From: an uncultured Thermoguttaceae bacterium
GTDB lineage: Bacteria > Planctomycetota > Planctomycetia > Pirellulales > Thermoguttaceae
Direction: 5' to 3'
Length of the DNA: 64,000 nt
NCBI GenBank assembly: GCA_938042245.1
Contig: CALIRO010000065.1
Coordinates: 1-64,000, forward strand
This document shows positions 26,468 to 35,863 of the stretch, in pieces (the first letter of the stretch is position 1; each line of letters starts with the position of its first letter). A program made the position numbers and the translations under genes. The notes beneath the pieces were generated by a model. The model had not been told where the DNA came from, searched no databases, and was given only the letters and a program-made list of their open reading frames with translations.

Positions 26468-27316
26468 ATGGGCGAAGAGATGAAGTGGCTGGGCACATTG
26501 ATGATGGGATTAGCCGGCGGGGCATTGGGGCTATTCTGCCATGATTATTTCGCTGCGGCCTTTCAGTACGTGGAAGAGGATCTAGCGGACAAGCTGAGCC
26601 GGCTCCGATACCCCACCCGGCGTTTGCGGAGCTATTTAGTGGTTTGGCTGATGCTGATGGGGGCGTCGTTTTTTGGATTTTGGCTGCTGCTGGATAGTTG
26701 GATTTTTGCGATTGTGATCACGCTGCTGTTAATGGGCCTGCCGTGGTATGTGATCCGGCGGTTGGCAGAATATCGGCGGCAGAAGATCGAGGATCAACTG
26801 GCCGACGCCATGGTTACCCTGGCCAATGCGATTCGAGCCGGTCTTTCTCTCCCGCAAGCCTTGGAAATGCTGGCTGCCCAATCGCCCAGGCCGATCAGTA
26901 TCGAATTCCATCAAATCGTAGGGGAATATAAACTAGGCAAGACCTTGGAACGTACCCTCTTGGAGGCCAAAGAGCGGCTGAAGAGTGAAAATTTTGCTTT
27001 GTTTGCGGCTGCCATGTTGGCGAGCCACGAAAGCGGCGGCCGATTGAACGAAACCGTCGAACGCATCGCCCAGTCCGTCTTGGAGTTGCAACGCCTCGAA
27101 CGCAAGATTATGTCCGAGACGGCCCAGGCCCGGAAATCGGCCATTTACATGGCTATTGTGCCAGCGTTTGTGTTGGTGGTGTATTATTTTGTCGATCCGG
27201 AGAATACCCGACTTTTGTTTGTAACCGCCTTTGGTCAATTCATTCTGGCCGTCGCTTTGCTGTTAAATATTATCGCCTATTTTTGGGCGAGGAAGATTCT
27301 CAGTCCAGATATTTGA
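26468..27316 (+). CDS. tadB: Tad pilus inner-membrane protein TadB
   Basis: This 282-residue protein has a T2SF-type core. It has N-terminal helices (VVWLMLMGASFFGFWLLL, IFAIVITLLLMGLPW), the signature IRAGLSLPQALEMLAAQ followed by IVGEYKLGKTLERTLLEA, and C-terminal helices (VPAFVLVVYYFV, FILAVALLLNIIAYFW). TadB pairs with TadC as the platform under the ATPase. The ATG at 26468 is preceded by GAGAGA; an in-frame upstream codon at 26426 falls inside the foldback element and is not used here. The gap to tadC is 63 bases. Confidence 0.88.
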   Translation: MGEEMKWLGTLMMGLAGGALGLFCHDYFAAAFQYVEEDLADKLSRLRYPTRRLRSYLVVWLMLMGASFFGFWLLLDSWIFAIVITLLLMGLPWYVIRRLAEYRRQKIEDQLADAMVTLANAIRAGLSLPQALEMLAAQSPRPISIEFHQIVGEYKLGKTLERTLLEAKERLKSENFALFAAAMLASHESGGRLNETVERIAQSVLELQRLERKIMSETAQARKSAIYMAIVPAFVLVVYYFVDPENTRLLFVTAFGQFILAVALLLNIIAYFWARKILSPDI

Positions 27317-27379
27317 CTCTGCCGAACCAAGATTGCACTCCCCCAGTAAATCTCTAGGATTGCCTGAAGGGACTCTGCG

Positions 27380-28312
27380 ATGCCAATGCTGATAGCAGCC
27401 GAAGTTCCAGGGTTACTAATGGTGGCCAATGTGGTCATGGGTGGAGCGGTGGGGGTCTTGGTCTATTGGCTTTACCAAGTGCTTCGGACCGGAGATCTTC
27501 CCCAGGATAAAGAGTGGCGGTATGATGTAACCCGTATCAACGAATTGCGGCGGATCGACGTGTTTTATCGGGTGTTTCAACCATTGATTCAGTTGTTGGC
27601 CGCCTTCAATCGGGCCGCTTTTCGGGATGCCTTGCCAGAAATCCAGCGGGAAATCCAAGCGGCCGGTCTGCCTCGGTTTTGGTTGGCTGAAGAATATCTG
27701 GCTCGTGCGGAGCTACTCGCCTTAGCCCTAGCACCGCTATATGGATATTTTTCCTACAATGCACTGGGAGCGGCCGGCGTGCTTGTGGCCGCTGGGCTAA
27801 CTATTTTCACTGCTTATTTTCTTCGACGCCGACTCGCTGCCCGAGCCAAATGGCGATTGGTCCTGATCAAACGCCGCATGCCTTTTCTGCTCGATCTGTT
27901 GACCTTGCTGATGGAAGCGGGCGCATCGTTCCTCAATGCCCTGGCCCAAGCCGTTAAAGAGTTTCGGGGGCATCCGGTGGCCGAAGAATTCGGACGCGTC
28001 TTGACCGACATGAATCTGGGCAAAACCCGATACGAAGCATTCTCGGCGATGCGGGATCGGCTTAGCGACGACGAAATCACCAGCATCATCGGCGCCATTT
28101 TGCAGGGCGAAGAACTTGGCACTCCCTTGGCACATATCTTTCGTACCCAGGCAGACCTTCTTCGGCTCAAACGCACCCAACGGGCCGAAACCATCGCCGG
28201 CGAAGCCGGAGTAAATATGCTCCTGCCCGGGGTGTTGATTATGGTAGCTACGGTGTTGATTATTGTCGGACCGTTTTTGATGAATTATTTACAATTTGGA
28301 TTAACCATGTAA
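27380..28312 (+). CDS. tadC: Tad pilus inner-membrane protein TadC
   Basis: This 310-residue protein has helices near the N terminus, a middle pair (LALALAPLYGYFSYNAL, GVLVAAGLTIFTAYFL), and the T2SF core MPFLLDLLTLLMEAGASFLNAL...LGKTRYEAFSAMRDR. A final helix, MLLPGVLIMVATVLIIVGPFL, ends the chain. GAAGGGA seven bases before the ATG supports the start. It is the last gene of the Tad cluster here. The secretin, CpaE-like localiser, prepilin peptidase and TadE/F pseudopilins are not in this stretch. Confidence 0.88.
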   Translation: MPMLIAAEVPGLLMVANVVMGGAVGVLVYWLYQVLRTGDLPQDKEWRYDVTRINELRRIDVFYRVFQPLIQLLAAFNRAAFRDALPEIQREIQAAGLPRFWLAEEYLARAELLALALAPLYGYFSYNALGAAGVLVAAGLTIFTAYFLRRRLAARAKWRLVLIKRRMPFLLDLLTLLMEAGASFLNALAQAVKEFRGHPVAEEFGRVLTDMNLGKTRYEAFSAMRDRLSDDEITSIIGAILQGEELGTPLAHIFRTQADLLRLKRTQRAETIAGEAGVNMLLPGVLIMVATVLIIVGPFLMNYLQFGLTM

Positions 28313-28536
28313 AAACCCAAAATACACCCACCGTGCACCTGAAAAGAGCTTCCGGCCGGGAACCCAGTCCGGGAGAGTCAACTTGACTGCTAGGCATGAA
28401 GGCTATTTGCTATTTTGACACACCGTGTTCCATCTCCATACCCTGTGGTACCGTCTCGCCCAGACGGGCTGGCTACTAACGTACAGCACTGGTTAGGAAG
28501 TAATGGATTTGTCCTTCCCGAAGTTGTAGGTGATCC

Positions 28537-29943
28537 ATGCCTTTTAAGTTGCAGTGTCCCCGGTGTCGGCAGGCGTTGCTAGTACCCCGGAAGAAGGCCA
28601 ATAGTTACGCGCATTGTCCTCGGTGTGGGGGTCGATTTTGGGTCCCAAGCAGCGGGCCGACCGATCCAGGCCCAGAACCGGGCGAAGTGATTTCCACTGC
28701 TGCGGAGGGTGCTGAAGGGGTTCCGGCAACCCCGCCGGTGCGGATGGAGTTGGCGGAGAGGAGGGGCCAAGGAGCGGCTGGGCCGATGGCCCCCGGCGGA
28801 CTGCCTGGGACCTCTGCGGAAGCAGCCCCCCCTTCAGGAGGATTTTCCTCAGGGGGGTTGCCGAGTCCCGGTACGCCTCCCATTTCTCCCCCTCCGTTGG
28901 GTGGAGGGGGCGGGGGGGGTAGTTTGGTACCTCCTGGCCCACCTCCAGTAGGCCTGCCTAGCCAACCTACTATAAGTGGAGGAGCTACATATACCTCTCC
29001 AGGAGGTGGGATGGTATCCCCTGGAGGCTCTGGATCGCTCAGTCAGGCGGGGCAGGCCCCCCCAGGGCAAACGATGCCCCCTTCCAGCGGTATGGTAGCC
29101 GGGACTTCCGTTCCCACCCAGAGGGGGGTACCTCCAGGGCGAACATCTCCTTTACCTTCTCCACCACCTCCTCCTTCCGGGGGAGTAAGTAGTTCGGCCC
29201 CACCACCTCCTCCGGGAGCTCCTACCGGAAAACTCTCTGGTGGTGCTCCCCCAGTGGGGATGAGTGCCCCCCCGGTTGTTCCACCTGGGGGTATTCCACC
29301 CGTCCGTGGAGGTACTTCTGGAGGGGTTCTGCTCCCTAGTGTGCCGCCCGGTCAAGCCCCACCTCCGGTCTTGCCAGGAGTGGTTTTGCCTTCTGCCCGG
29401 CCAGGAGTGGTGGCCACCATCCCTCCGCCAGCCCCTGCTGGCCGAAAGGTGGCTCGATTTATTGCCACTCAGGCGGCGCAATCGACTATACCCTTGGGAG
29501 CGGACGGCAAGCTGCCAGACCTCCGACTTAAGGAATCGCAGGAAGACCAAGCAGTCCAGGAACAAACCCGTTCGCTAAATCCGTTTGTATTGCTAGTGGT
29601 GGTCTGTTTAAGCGTAGGACTGTCTGTGGTGCTGATCTTCGTAGATGTTTCCCCCCGCAATCTTTCCTTGGAACAAAAAAAGCAAAAAGCCCGGGAGATC
29701 ATCGACGCCGAATACACGGCCAGTCCGGAAGGCAAGGAACCGGAACGTTATCAACTTTATCTTCGGGAGGCCCTGATTGCGCATTCCCATGGGGACTACC
29801 GGAAAGAACGGCAATATTATCAGAGGGTTTTGGATATGCTTCGAGCAGAGCGGTTGGATCCGGCCCGTGGTCTAACCGGTAGTCCCGCTCGCGACCGGCG
29901 ATTAGAAGAACAGATTACCATCTTATTAAGTGGGCCTCCCTAA
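28537..29943 (+). CDS. Zinc-ribbon protein with long Pro/Gly linker and one membrane helix
   Basis: This 468-residue protein starts with a zinc ribbon (QCPRCRQALLVP...HCPRCGGRFWVP, four cysteines). About 260 residues of Pro/Gly/Ser-rich linker follow. A single helix (FVLLVVVCLSVGLSVVLIF, about 349-367) leads to a short helical domain at the end, containing YRKERQYYQRVLDMLRAE. The ribbon would face the cytoplasm and the short domain the outside, or the reverse. Such layouts are common in planctomycetes. The kinase-caspase gene follows after 287 bases on the same strand, so a shared signalling role is possible. The linker DNA is GC-rich and repetitive (CCACCTCC-type runs). Confidence 0.7.
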   Translation: MPFKLQCPRCRQALLVPRKKANSYAHCPRCGGRFWVPSSGPTDPGPEPGEVISTAAEGAEGVPATPPVRMELAERRGQGAAGPMAPGGLPGTSAEAAPPSGGFSSGGLPSPGTPPISPPPLGGGGGGGSLVPPGPPPVGLPSQPTISGGATYTSPGGGMVSPGGSGSLSQAGQAPPGQTMPPSSGMVAGTSVPTQRGVPPGRTSPLPSPPPPPSGGVSSSAPPPPPGAPTGKLSGGAPPVGMSAPPVVPPGGIPPVRGGTSGGVLLPSVPPGQAPPPVLPGVVLPSARPGVVATIPPPAPAGRKVARFIATQAAQSTIPLGADGKLPDLRLKESQEDQAVQEQTRSLNPFVLLVVVCLSVGLSVVLIFVDVSPRNLSLEQKKQKAREIIDAEYTASPEGKEPERYQLYLREALIAHSHGDYRKERQYYQRVLDMLRAERLDPARGLTGSPARDRRLEEQITILLSGPP

Positions 29944-30230
29944 GCGGAGCGGTTCTTTTTCTTTCCCGGACTGTCAAGGTCTGGGCGGTTATTCGGGACC
30001 GCTGTTGGCGCAGCAGCGCTGCCTATCCCCAAGGGCAGAACAAAGCAAGCAGGGTGGCAGGTTGTCGGCCAGGCTGCGCCAGTGGCTTTCGCACCGTTTA
30101 ACTAGACGGCTTTCCCTCCAAGGGTGTTCTGGGCAAATGGGCCAGGGGGGTCTAGAAGAGGGGCAGTTCTTTTTGCTACTATAGCAGAAGGAAGCGAAGT
30201 GATTCGGAGGCATTCTGGAAGGATGTGCCC

Positions 30231-33200
30231 ATGCCGGCGTCTGCCCGTTATGAAATTGTGGATACCATTGGCACGGGGGATTTTGCCATTGTCTATCGGG
30301 GCCGGGACCGGGAACTAGGTCGAGAAGTGGCGATCAAGCAGATCCATCAGCAATATTTGCTGGATCCTCGGCAGCTGGAGCGGTTTTGGCGTGAAGCCCA
30401 GTTGTTGGCTAATTTACAGCATCCGCATATTTTGACCATTTATGATATTGACCGAAGCCGGGGTTGGCTTATCTTGGAACTGATGCGGGGTAACTTGAAA
30501 CAGGCCCTGGAAGCTGGGCCGATCGATTTGGATTATCTGCGGATTGTGCTGGCGGGCAGTTTGAGTGCTCTGGATTTTCTCCATTCGCATGGGATCATTC
30601 ATGGCGATATCAAGCCGAGCAATTTGTTGGTCGATGCACAGGGGCGGGTAAAATTGGGCGATTTTGGATTAGCCCGTCGGGCGGCCAATGAAGAAGGGAG
30701 CCTCCTGAAAGGCACGACCAAATACATGGCGCCGGAGTTGATCAGTGCGCAGTTTGGCCCGGTAGGACCTGCCAGCGATCTGTATTCGTTGGGCTTTACC
30801 TGCTATGAGCTGATGTGTGGTCCGCAATTTGAGAATCTCTTCCCCGGGCTGAGCGCTTATGGACGGGATCTGCAGATCGCGTGGATGATGTGGCATGCGG
30901 CCGCCGATTTGCATTTGCCGGAGATTCCTCGCGTTTTAGAGGGGGTGCCGCCCGATTTGGCCGGAGTCATCCAGCGGATGGTGGCCAAAGATCCGCAGAA
31001 GCGGTATCGCTCAGCGGCAGAGGCATTACGGGATTTACGAACGGATCCGCGGCTGGTGGCGATGCCGCCTCCGCCGCCGGAAGAGACGCCCGAACAGATA
31101 GCGGCGCGGGAACGGCAAGTTCGTCAGGAGCGTCTGAGGCGTCTTGGGGCCATTATAGCGATGGTTGTTTCGGTACTGTTGTCGGTTTGGATGATTTGGC
31201 CTCGGCCGGAGCCGCCGCCGGAAGGTCCTCCGCCCCCCACTCGGGCAGTGGTCCGGCATGTCTATCCGGAGGAGCGGCTTATTTCCGTGGTGTATCTGGA
31301 AGGGGAACGGAAGGACCAAGCAGCCGATATCTCTCTCACGAGATATGATCGTTTTTTTATCAATGAAAAGGCTGCCACCCTCCGGGATCTCCAGGTAGGG
31401 GATGAGATGATCATTAAAGTATTGGATGACGTGGAGACGAAACGGCGATTTAAGGAATTCCATATCTATCGACCGGAAGAAAGTCGGGGTGTAGTGGCAA
31501 AAGTAGAACCGGAAATGGGCCAATTCTGGCTTACCGTGGAAGGCAGCCCCGAGGGCGCCCCACCGCTTTGTATTCAAGTCCCTTCGGATTTAGCCCAGCG
31601 TAAGAAGATTACCTTCAACGGTCGTCCGGAGATCAACGGCCGAACCATTCAACTGGCCGACTTACAGCTCGATGACCGGGTGGTGGTCCAACATCAAGGC
31701 ACCGACTCCGGCCGAATGGCCACGCAGTTGGATATCTTCCGGGTAGTGCCCTTTGAAGGGGTGGTCCGGGCCTACGACCCGAAGAAAAAAGTGCTGACCC
31801 TCGACCGGGGCGACGGCGGCAGCTCCGAAGTGTTTTCGTGGCCTGTGGCAGCTAACTGCGAAATTACTCTGAATGACCAGGCTGTGCTGCAGCAGAAACG
31901 ACTTACTCCCCAGGACTTGCAACCGGGCGACAAAGCCACCGTCTATCATGACATCGAGATCAAACGGATCCAGGCCTATCGGATCATTGGGGAAGGGGGC
32001 CCCATTGTGCGGATTGAGTACGAGGCGCGGACGTTGGAGGTGCAGACGGATGGAGGGGTTAAAAAGTTTTTGGTTCGGCCGGACTGTCAAATCAGCTTGG
32101 GGGGCGAGCCGGTGGATTGGACCGATTTGCGCCGGGGGGACATCGTGGACATTCAGCACGACACGCCGGATCCGAGCCGTACACCGGAGGCCAAACAGAT
32201 TGCTGCCCGTCGGCCGCCGGACCCTCGTCGGTGGGCCATCTTGATCGGCATCCAGAATTACGAGGACCAATTGCTCAGCGGGCTGCGTTGGCCCAGCCAG
32301 GATGTCCATTATCTTCGGGATATTTTGGTCCGGCGGTTTGCGGTCCCGCCAGAACAGGTCCTGACTCTGGTGGACGAAAATTTGGTTCGATTAGAGCAGG
32401 GGATTCCCGGTTTTTTGAGCCGAACGAGTGCCGACAGCCTAGTGATCATCTATTTTGCTGGGCATGCTTTTCTGGGAGCCGATGGAAAGGTCTATCTAGC
32501 ACCGAAGAATTTTGATTCCCGGCGGATCGTGCTGACCGGCTTGCCGTTACAATGGTTGGTCGAGGAGTTTGAGAAATGTTCGGCCAAGGAAAAATGGCTT
32601 TTATTGGATTGTAGCCAGGACACGCCGGCCCATGGGCTTCAGCAACCTTCCACCGCAGAAATGATCCGCACCATTAAACTGCCGCAAACCCGAGGGATCT
32701 TCCGCACGGTAACCGCCCTCGCTAGTTGCCGAGAAGGCCAAAAGGGCTACTTCTGGCCGGAAAAGGGTCATTCGGTTTTTGCCTATGCGTTGGCAGAAGG
32801 CTTTTCTGGCAAAGCGGATAAGAATCGGGACGGGCAATTGGAAGTGACGGAACTTTCGGAGTTTTTGCAGTCCGCCATGGCGACGGCGAGCCAAGCCCTG
32901 GCCAAAACCCAAACGCCCGAATTGTTCCTGCCTAATCTGGAACCGCCTCGACTTTCGGAAAACGCCAAACGTTCCATCCGCCGTCTGCTAGCGCTGTTGC
33001 GCCAGGAAAAGATCGATATGGATGCGGTCAGCCAGGCGTATTCCGAAGCCAAAAATGCTGCAGGCAATGAATTGGAGCCTCAATTGGCTTATGGCTTATG
33101 CCTGCTCAAATCCAGAGACTCCAATGACCGCAAAGAAGCGCAACAGCAGTTTGAGCAACTGAAGATAGATCATCCGGAGTTGCTGTTACCTCGGGTTGCG

Positions 33201-33635
33201 CTTGCTTGGAGCTTATTTGAGCGGCAATCCTACAGCCGAGGCTTGGAGGAATTGATCCAGATGCTCACTAGCGTGCCGAAACCGAAAGATTCCTCTCTTC
33301 CGAGCGATTGGCAGAGTCTGTTTCCATGGATTGGCCAGCTTCGTGAGTTTGCTGAGCTGATTCCAGAAGGCGCTGTCCGAGCCAAACCAGAACTCCTCGA
33401 GCAACTAGATAGTGCCGTCTCACAGTGGGGGGCGGCAGCCATCCAGGCCTATGAACAAGGCCGTTCCAAAACCCGCTGGCTGTTCGAGCGGTTCGATCAG
33501 CAAATTGCCGATCCAAACGCTGACGAAGCCGCCCGGCTTCGCCTGAAAGTCCAACGCCGCCAACTCACCCAATACGCCACCTTCCCCTTCGATGTGATGG
33601 CCCAACAAATCCTCGCCAGCATGGAAAAAGAGTAA
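30231..33635 (+). CDS. Membrane Ser/Thr kinase fused to a caspase-like peptidase
   Basis: This 1,134-residue protein starts with a Hanks-type kinase (1-270): glycine loop IGTGDFAIVYRG, VAIK, HGDIKPSN at 124, DFG at 144 and GTTKYMAPE. HGD in place of HRD makes it a non-RD kinase. A helix (LGAIIAMVVSVLLSVWMIW, about 305-323) crosses the membrane. Repeated beta domains follow (about 335-655). A caspase fold (peptidase C14 type) starts at WAILIGIQNYED, with its catalytic pair at H745 (YFAGHAF) and C794 (LLLDCSQD). A helical C-terminal region ends the chain. GGAAGGA seven bases before the ATG supports the start. I infer that it senses a signal outside and acts by proteolysis there or phosphorylation inside. 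Orientation is inferred from the helix. Confidence 0.88.
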   Translation: MPASARYEIVDTIGTGDFAIVYRGRDRELGREVAIKQIHQQYLLDPRQLERFWREAQLLANLQHPHILTIYDIDRSRGWLILELMRGNLKQALEAGPIDLDYLRIVLAGSLSALDFLHSHGIIHGDIKPSNLLVDAQGRVKLGDFGLARRAANEEGSLLKGTTKYMAPELISAQFGPVGPASDLYSLGFTCYELMCGPQFENLFPGLSAYGRDLQIAWMMWHAAADLHLPEIPRVLEGVPPDLAGVIQRMVAKDPQKRYRSAAEALRDLRTDPRLVAMPPPPPEETPEQIAARERQVRQERLRRLGAIIAMVVSVLLSVWMIWPRPEPPPEGPPPPTRAVVRHVYPEERLISVVYLEGERKDQAADISLTRYDRFFINEKAATLRDLQVGDEMIIKVLDDVETKRRFKEFHIYRPEESRGVVAKVEPEMGQFWLTVEGSPEGAPPLCIQVPSDLAQRKKITFNGRPEINGRTIQLADLQLDDRVVVQHQGTDSGRMATQLDIFRVVPFEGVVRAYDPKKKVLTLDRGDGGSSEVFSWPVAANCEITLNDQAVLQQKRLTPQDLQPGDKATVYHDIEIKRIQAYRIIGEGGPIVRIEYEARTLEVQTDGGVKKFLVRPDCQISLGGEPVDWTDLRRGDIVDIQHDTPDPSRTPEAKQIAARRPPDPRRWAILIGIQNYEDQLLSGLRWPSQDVHYLRDILVRRFAVPPEQVLTLVDENLVRLEQGIPGFLSRTSADSLVIIYFAGHAFLGADGKVYLAPKNFDSRRIVLTGLPLQWLVEEFEKCSAKEKWLLLDCSQDTPAHGLQQPSTAEMIRTIKLPQTRGIFRTVTALASCREGQKGYFWPEKGHSVFAYALAEGFSGKADKNRDGQLEVTELSEFLQSAMATASQALAKTQTPELFLPNLEPPRLSENAKRSIRRLLALLRQEKIDMDAVSQAYSEAKNAAGNELEPQLAYGLCLLKSRDSNDRKEAQQQFEQLKIDHPELLLPRVALAWSLFERQSYSRGLEELIQMLTSVPKPKDSSLPSDWQSLFPWIGQLREFAELIPEGAVRAKPELLEQLDSAVSQWGAAAIQAYEQGRSKTRWLFERFDQQIADPNADEAARLRLKVQRRQLTQYATFPFDVMAQQILASMEKE

Positions 33636-33896
33636 CTTTTCCCCTTTTTTCCATAAGTTGGCCTCCTGGTAGAAACTGCCGCCTTTGGGAACTTCTGTAT
33701 AAATAGAAATATTCGGAACTTCTGCATAATGGCCGGTTTTTAGCTCATGAAGTTTTAGGGCCTCTAAATCAGCCGAGTAGTTACCGTTTTAGGCTCCGAT
33801 TTGCGCGCCCTATATCTGGAGGAGTTCGCACTGCTGTTCATTCACCAGAGAGTTGGATTGGCCCATGAGGCTCCAGCGGCTGTAGAATCATAATTC

Positions 33897-34060
33897 GTAC
33901 CATTTCACGCGGTTGGAGTAAATTGGTTGTTTTTTGTGAGAAACCGCAGCGTGTTACCGCCGCGCACGCGGCAGTCCAGAATGGGGAGGCTGTTTTCCCT
34001 GAGGCGGGCACTTTCGCGAGAGGGCAAGTAAGGCGCTGCATTTCGGCTGAATTGTTCCCA
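33897..34060 (-). repeat. Foldback (MITE-like) element, copy C
   Basis: The 164-bp copy has a long arm at 33897-33979 starting GTACCATTTCACGCGG. The other arm (33997-34060) is more diverged and ends near GGGAACAATTCAGCCG on the minus strand. The best REP-like core is on the minus strand at 33950-33979, CTGGACTGCCGCGTGCGCGG. It lies between the kinase-caspase gene and ackA. Confidence 0.72.
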
Positions 34061-34160
34061 TAATTCATATGGTCCCCTCCAGATGCAAGATATTTTCCGA
34101 GGTTCCAACCGGGAGGTGGATTTTCTATGACTGTTCGCTCAGTCCAAAAGGATTTTCCCG

Positions 34161-35480
34161 ATGGCCATTTTGGTGCTCAATGCTGGTTCCAGCACGGTGA
34201 AGTTTGCGGTGTTTGATTTTCAAACGTTGGAGGTGCAGGTTCGGGGGTTATTGGATTGGGCAGGCAAGACCGGAGAGGCTACGGTTCGGCTGGAAATGCC
34301 GGGCCAGGCGCCAGTGTATCAAGAGCTGGAGGTTCCCACCTACCGAGAAGCCGTGTTTGCCGCCCTGAACTTGCTCCAACGGATTTTTCCTACCATGGTG
34401 GACGAACCCCTCCAGCAGGATCAGCCCCGTTCCGATCCTTCTGTTTGTCAGACCGTGGCATCCAATGGATCCCCGTCGGAGAGCGTTTTATCCTCGGTAG
34501 CCCGAGGGGGCCGGAAAATTCGGGTGGTTGGCCATCGGCTGATCCATGGGGGTGAGGAAATCCGCAGGCCCGTCTGGATCGATGCTCAGATGAAGGAACT
34601 CATTGCACGGTATCGGCATCTAGCGCCGCTGCATATTCCGGCTGGTTTGGAGGCGATAGCTGCAGCCGAAGAGGCCTTGCCGGGGGTGCCCCAGGTGGGC
34701 GTGTTTGATACGGCATTTTTCGCGGACATTCCGCCAGCCGCCTATTTGTACCCGCTGCCTTACGAGTGGTACACGCAGTGGGGCATCCGGCGGTATGGGT
34801 TTCACGGCACCAGTCATGCGTATTGTACGGAGCGGGCTGCCCAGATGCTGGGCCGACCGGTCGAGGAGCTGAATCTGATCATTTGTCATCTTGGGCAGGG
34901 CGGGTCGGCCACAGCGGTCCAGGCCGGCAAAGCGATCACCAATACCATGGGCTTCACCCCTCTGGAAGGCTTTATGATGGGCAGTCGGTCCGGCACGGTT
35001 GATCCGGGTATTTTGCTTTATGTGATGCGGGAGCACGGTCTGAACGTGGAAGAGCTGGATTATATCCTTCATCACCGATCGGGCCTATTCGGTTTGTCGG
35101 GAGTTTCTTCTGATTTTCGGCAGGTGGAAGCGGCTGCCGCCCAAGGAAACCCACGCGCCCAGCTTGCCCTGGATGTTTATGCGTATCGGGTGCGGGCCAT
35201 GGTGGGAGCGCTGGCAGTTACCCTGGGCCGGGTGGATGCCTTGGCCTTTACCGGAGGCATCGGCGAAAATTCCTCTTGGTTGCGAAAAGAGGTTTGTCGC
35301 GGTCTGGAGTGTATCGGTGTCTATTTGGATGCGGAGAAAAACCAGCATCAACGGCCCGACGCCGACATCGCCCAAACGGACTCTCCTGCACGTGTACTTT
35401 TGATCCATACCCGCGAAGACTATATGATCGCTCGCTACGCCCGCCAAATGCTGCTGGAACGGGCGGTTGTCAATTCCTGA
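34161..35480 (+). CDS. ackA: Acetate kinase with an internal insertion
   Basis: This 439-residue enzyme makes acetyl phosphate or ATP from acetate and ATP or ADP. The ASKHA-fold signatures are present: LVLNAGSSTVKFAV, GHRLIHGG, PQVGVFDTAFF, RRYGFHGTSHAY, FMMGSRSGTVDPG and FTGGIGENSSWLR. Two positions depart from the common family: HLGQGGS has Gln where most have Asn, and DTAFF lacks the usual histidine after DTAF. A Ser/Gln/Pro-rich insert of about 28 residues precedes GHRLIHGG (residues about 88-115). AAAAGGA eight bases before the ATG supports the start. No pta gene adjoins it. Propionate or butyrate specificity cannot be excluded. Confidence 0.9.
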   Translation: MAILVLNAGSSTVKFAVFDFQTLEVQVRGLLDWAGKTGEATVRLEMPGQAPVYQELEVPTYREAVFAALNLLQRIFPTMVDEPLQQDQPRSDPSVCQTVASNGSPSESVLSSVARGGRKIRVVGHRLIHGGEEIRRPVWIDAQMKELIARYRHLAPLHIPAGLEAIAAAEEALPGVPQVGVFDTAFFADIPPAAYLYPLPYEWYTQWGIRRYGFHGTSHAYCTERAAQMLGRPVEELNLIICHLGQGGSATAVQAGKAITNTMGFTPLEGFMMGSRSGTVDPGILLYVMREHGLNVEELDYILHHRSGLFGLSGVSSDFRQVEAAAAQGNPRAQLALDVYAYRVRAMVGALAVTLGRVDALAFTGGIGENSSWLRKEVCRGLECIGVYLDAEKNQHQRPDADIAQTDSPARVLLIHTREDYMIARYARQMLLERAVVNS

Positions 35481-35484
35481 AAAC

Positions 35485-35637
35485 GCCTCTTTTGCCTCTC
35501 TGGTGGGGAAGGCAATTTCTCATCTCCCCGCAAGCAGGGGTCCGGAAGCTTACATCCCCGCTCGCGCGGCAGTGACCGTCGGGAGCGTTCTGCTTTAAAA
35601 AATGGTGGAAATTACGTCACTCCGCTGAAATGTGCCG
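35485..35637 (-). repeat. Foldback (MITE-like) element, copy D
   Basis: The long arm is 35552-35637; on the minus strand it starts GGCACATTTCAGCGGAG. The short arm, about 35485-35545, is diverged. The REP-like pair is 35521-35545 (CATCTCCCCGCAAGCAGGGG) and 35552-35578 (with GCGCGGCAGTGACCG). It begins just after the ackA stop codon. Confidence 0.68.
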
Positions 35638-35663
35638 GAATTCCCGCTTCCAATGCAGAGCTG

Positions 35664-35700
35664 GTAAAAAAGCGAAGGGGTACGGCCAACGCCGTACCCC
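35664..35700 (-). terminator. Perfect 10-bp hairpin terminator
   Basis: GGGGTACGGC (35677-35686) pairs perfectly with GCCGTACCCC (35691-35700) over a CAAC loop. On the minus strand a T-rich stretch follows (complement of 35664-35671). It can end the barrel-protein transcript, although it is about 160 bases past that stop codon. Confidence 0.6.
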
Positions 35701-35863
35701 CTACGCTTCCCCCCTCTTGTAACCCAGGACGGTTGTTCTTCCCCCCAGATCGAGTCGGAAGCCAGAGCGATTGGCAATGGGATTTCCCCCACAGCCGACA
35801 AATATCCAGTCAGCTCTCCAACTCCGTGGGAAGCTAGGCGATTTAGCAAGAGGGTTGGTGGGA

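Noticed and set aside
33838-34068. 76-codon minus-strand frame between the kinase-caspase and ackA
   Set aside because: It translates the foldback element; similar peptides arise from copy B, which shows DNA repetition and not a gene family.
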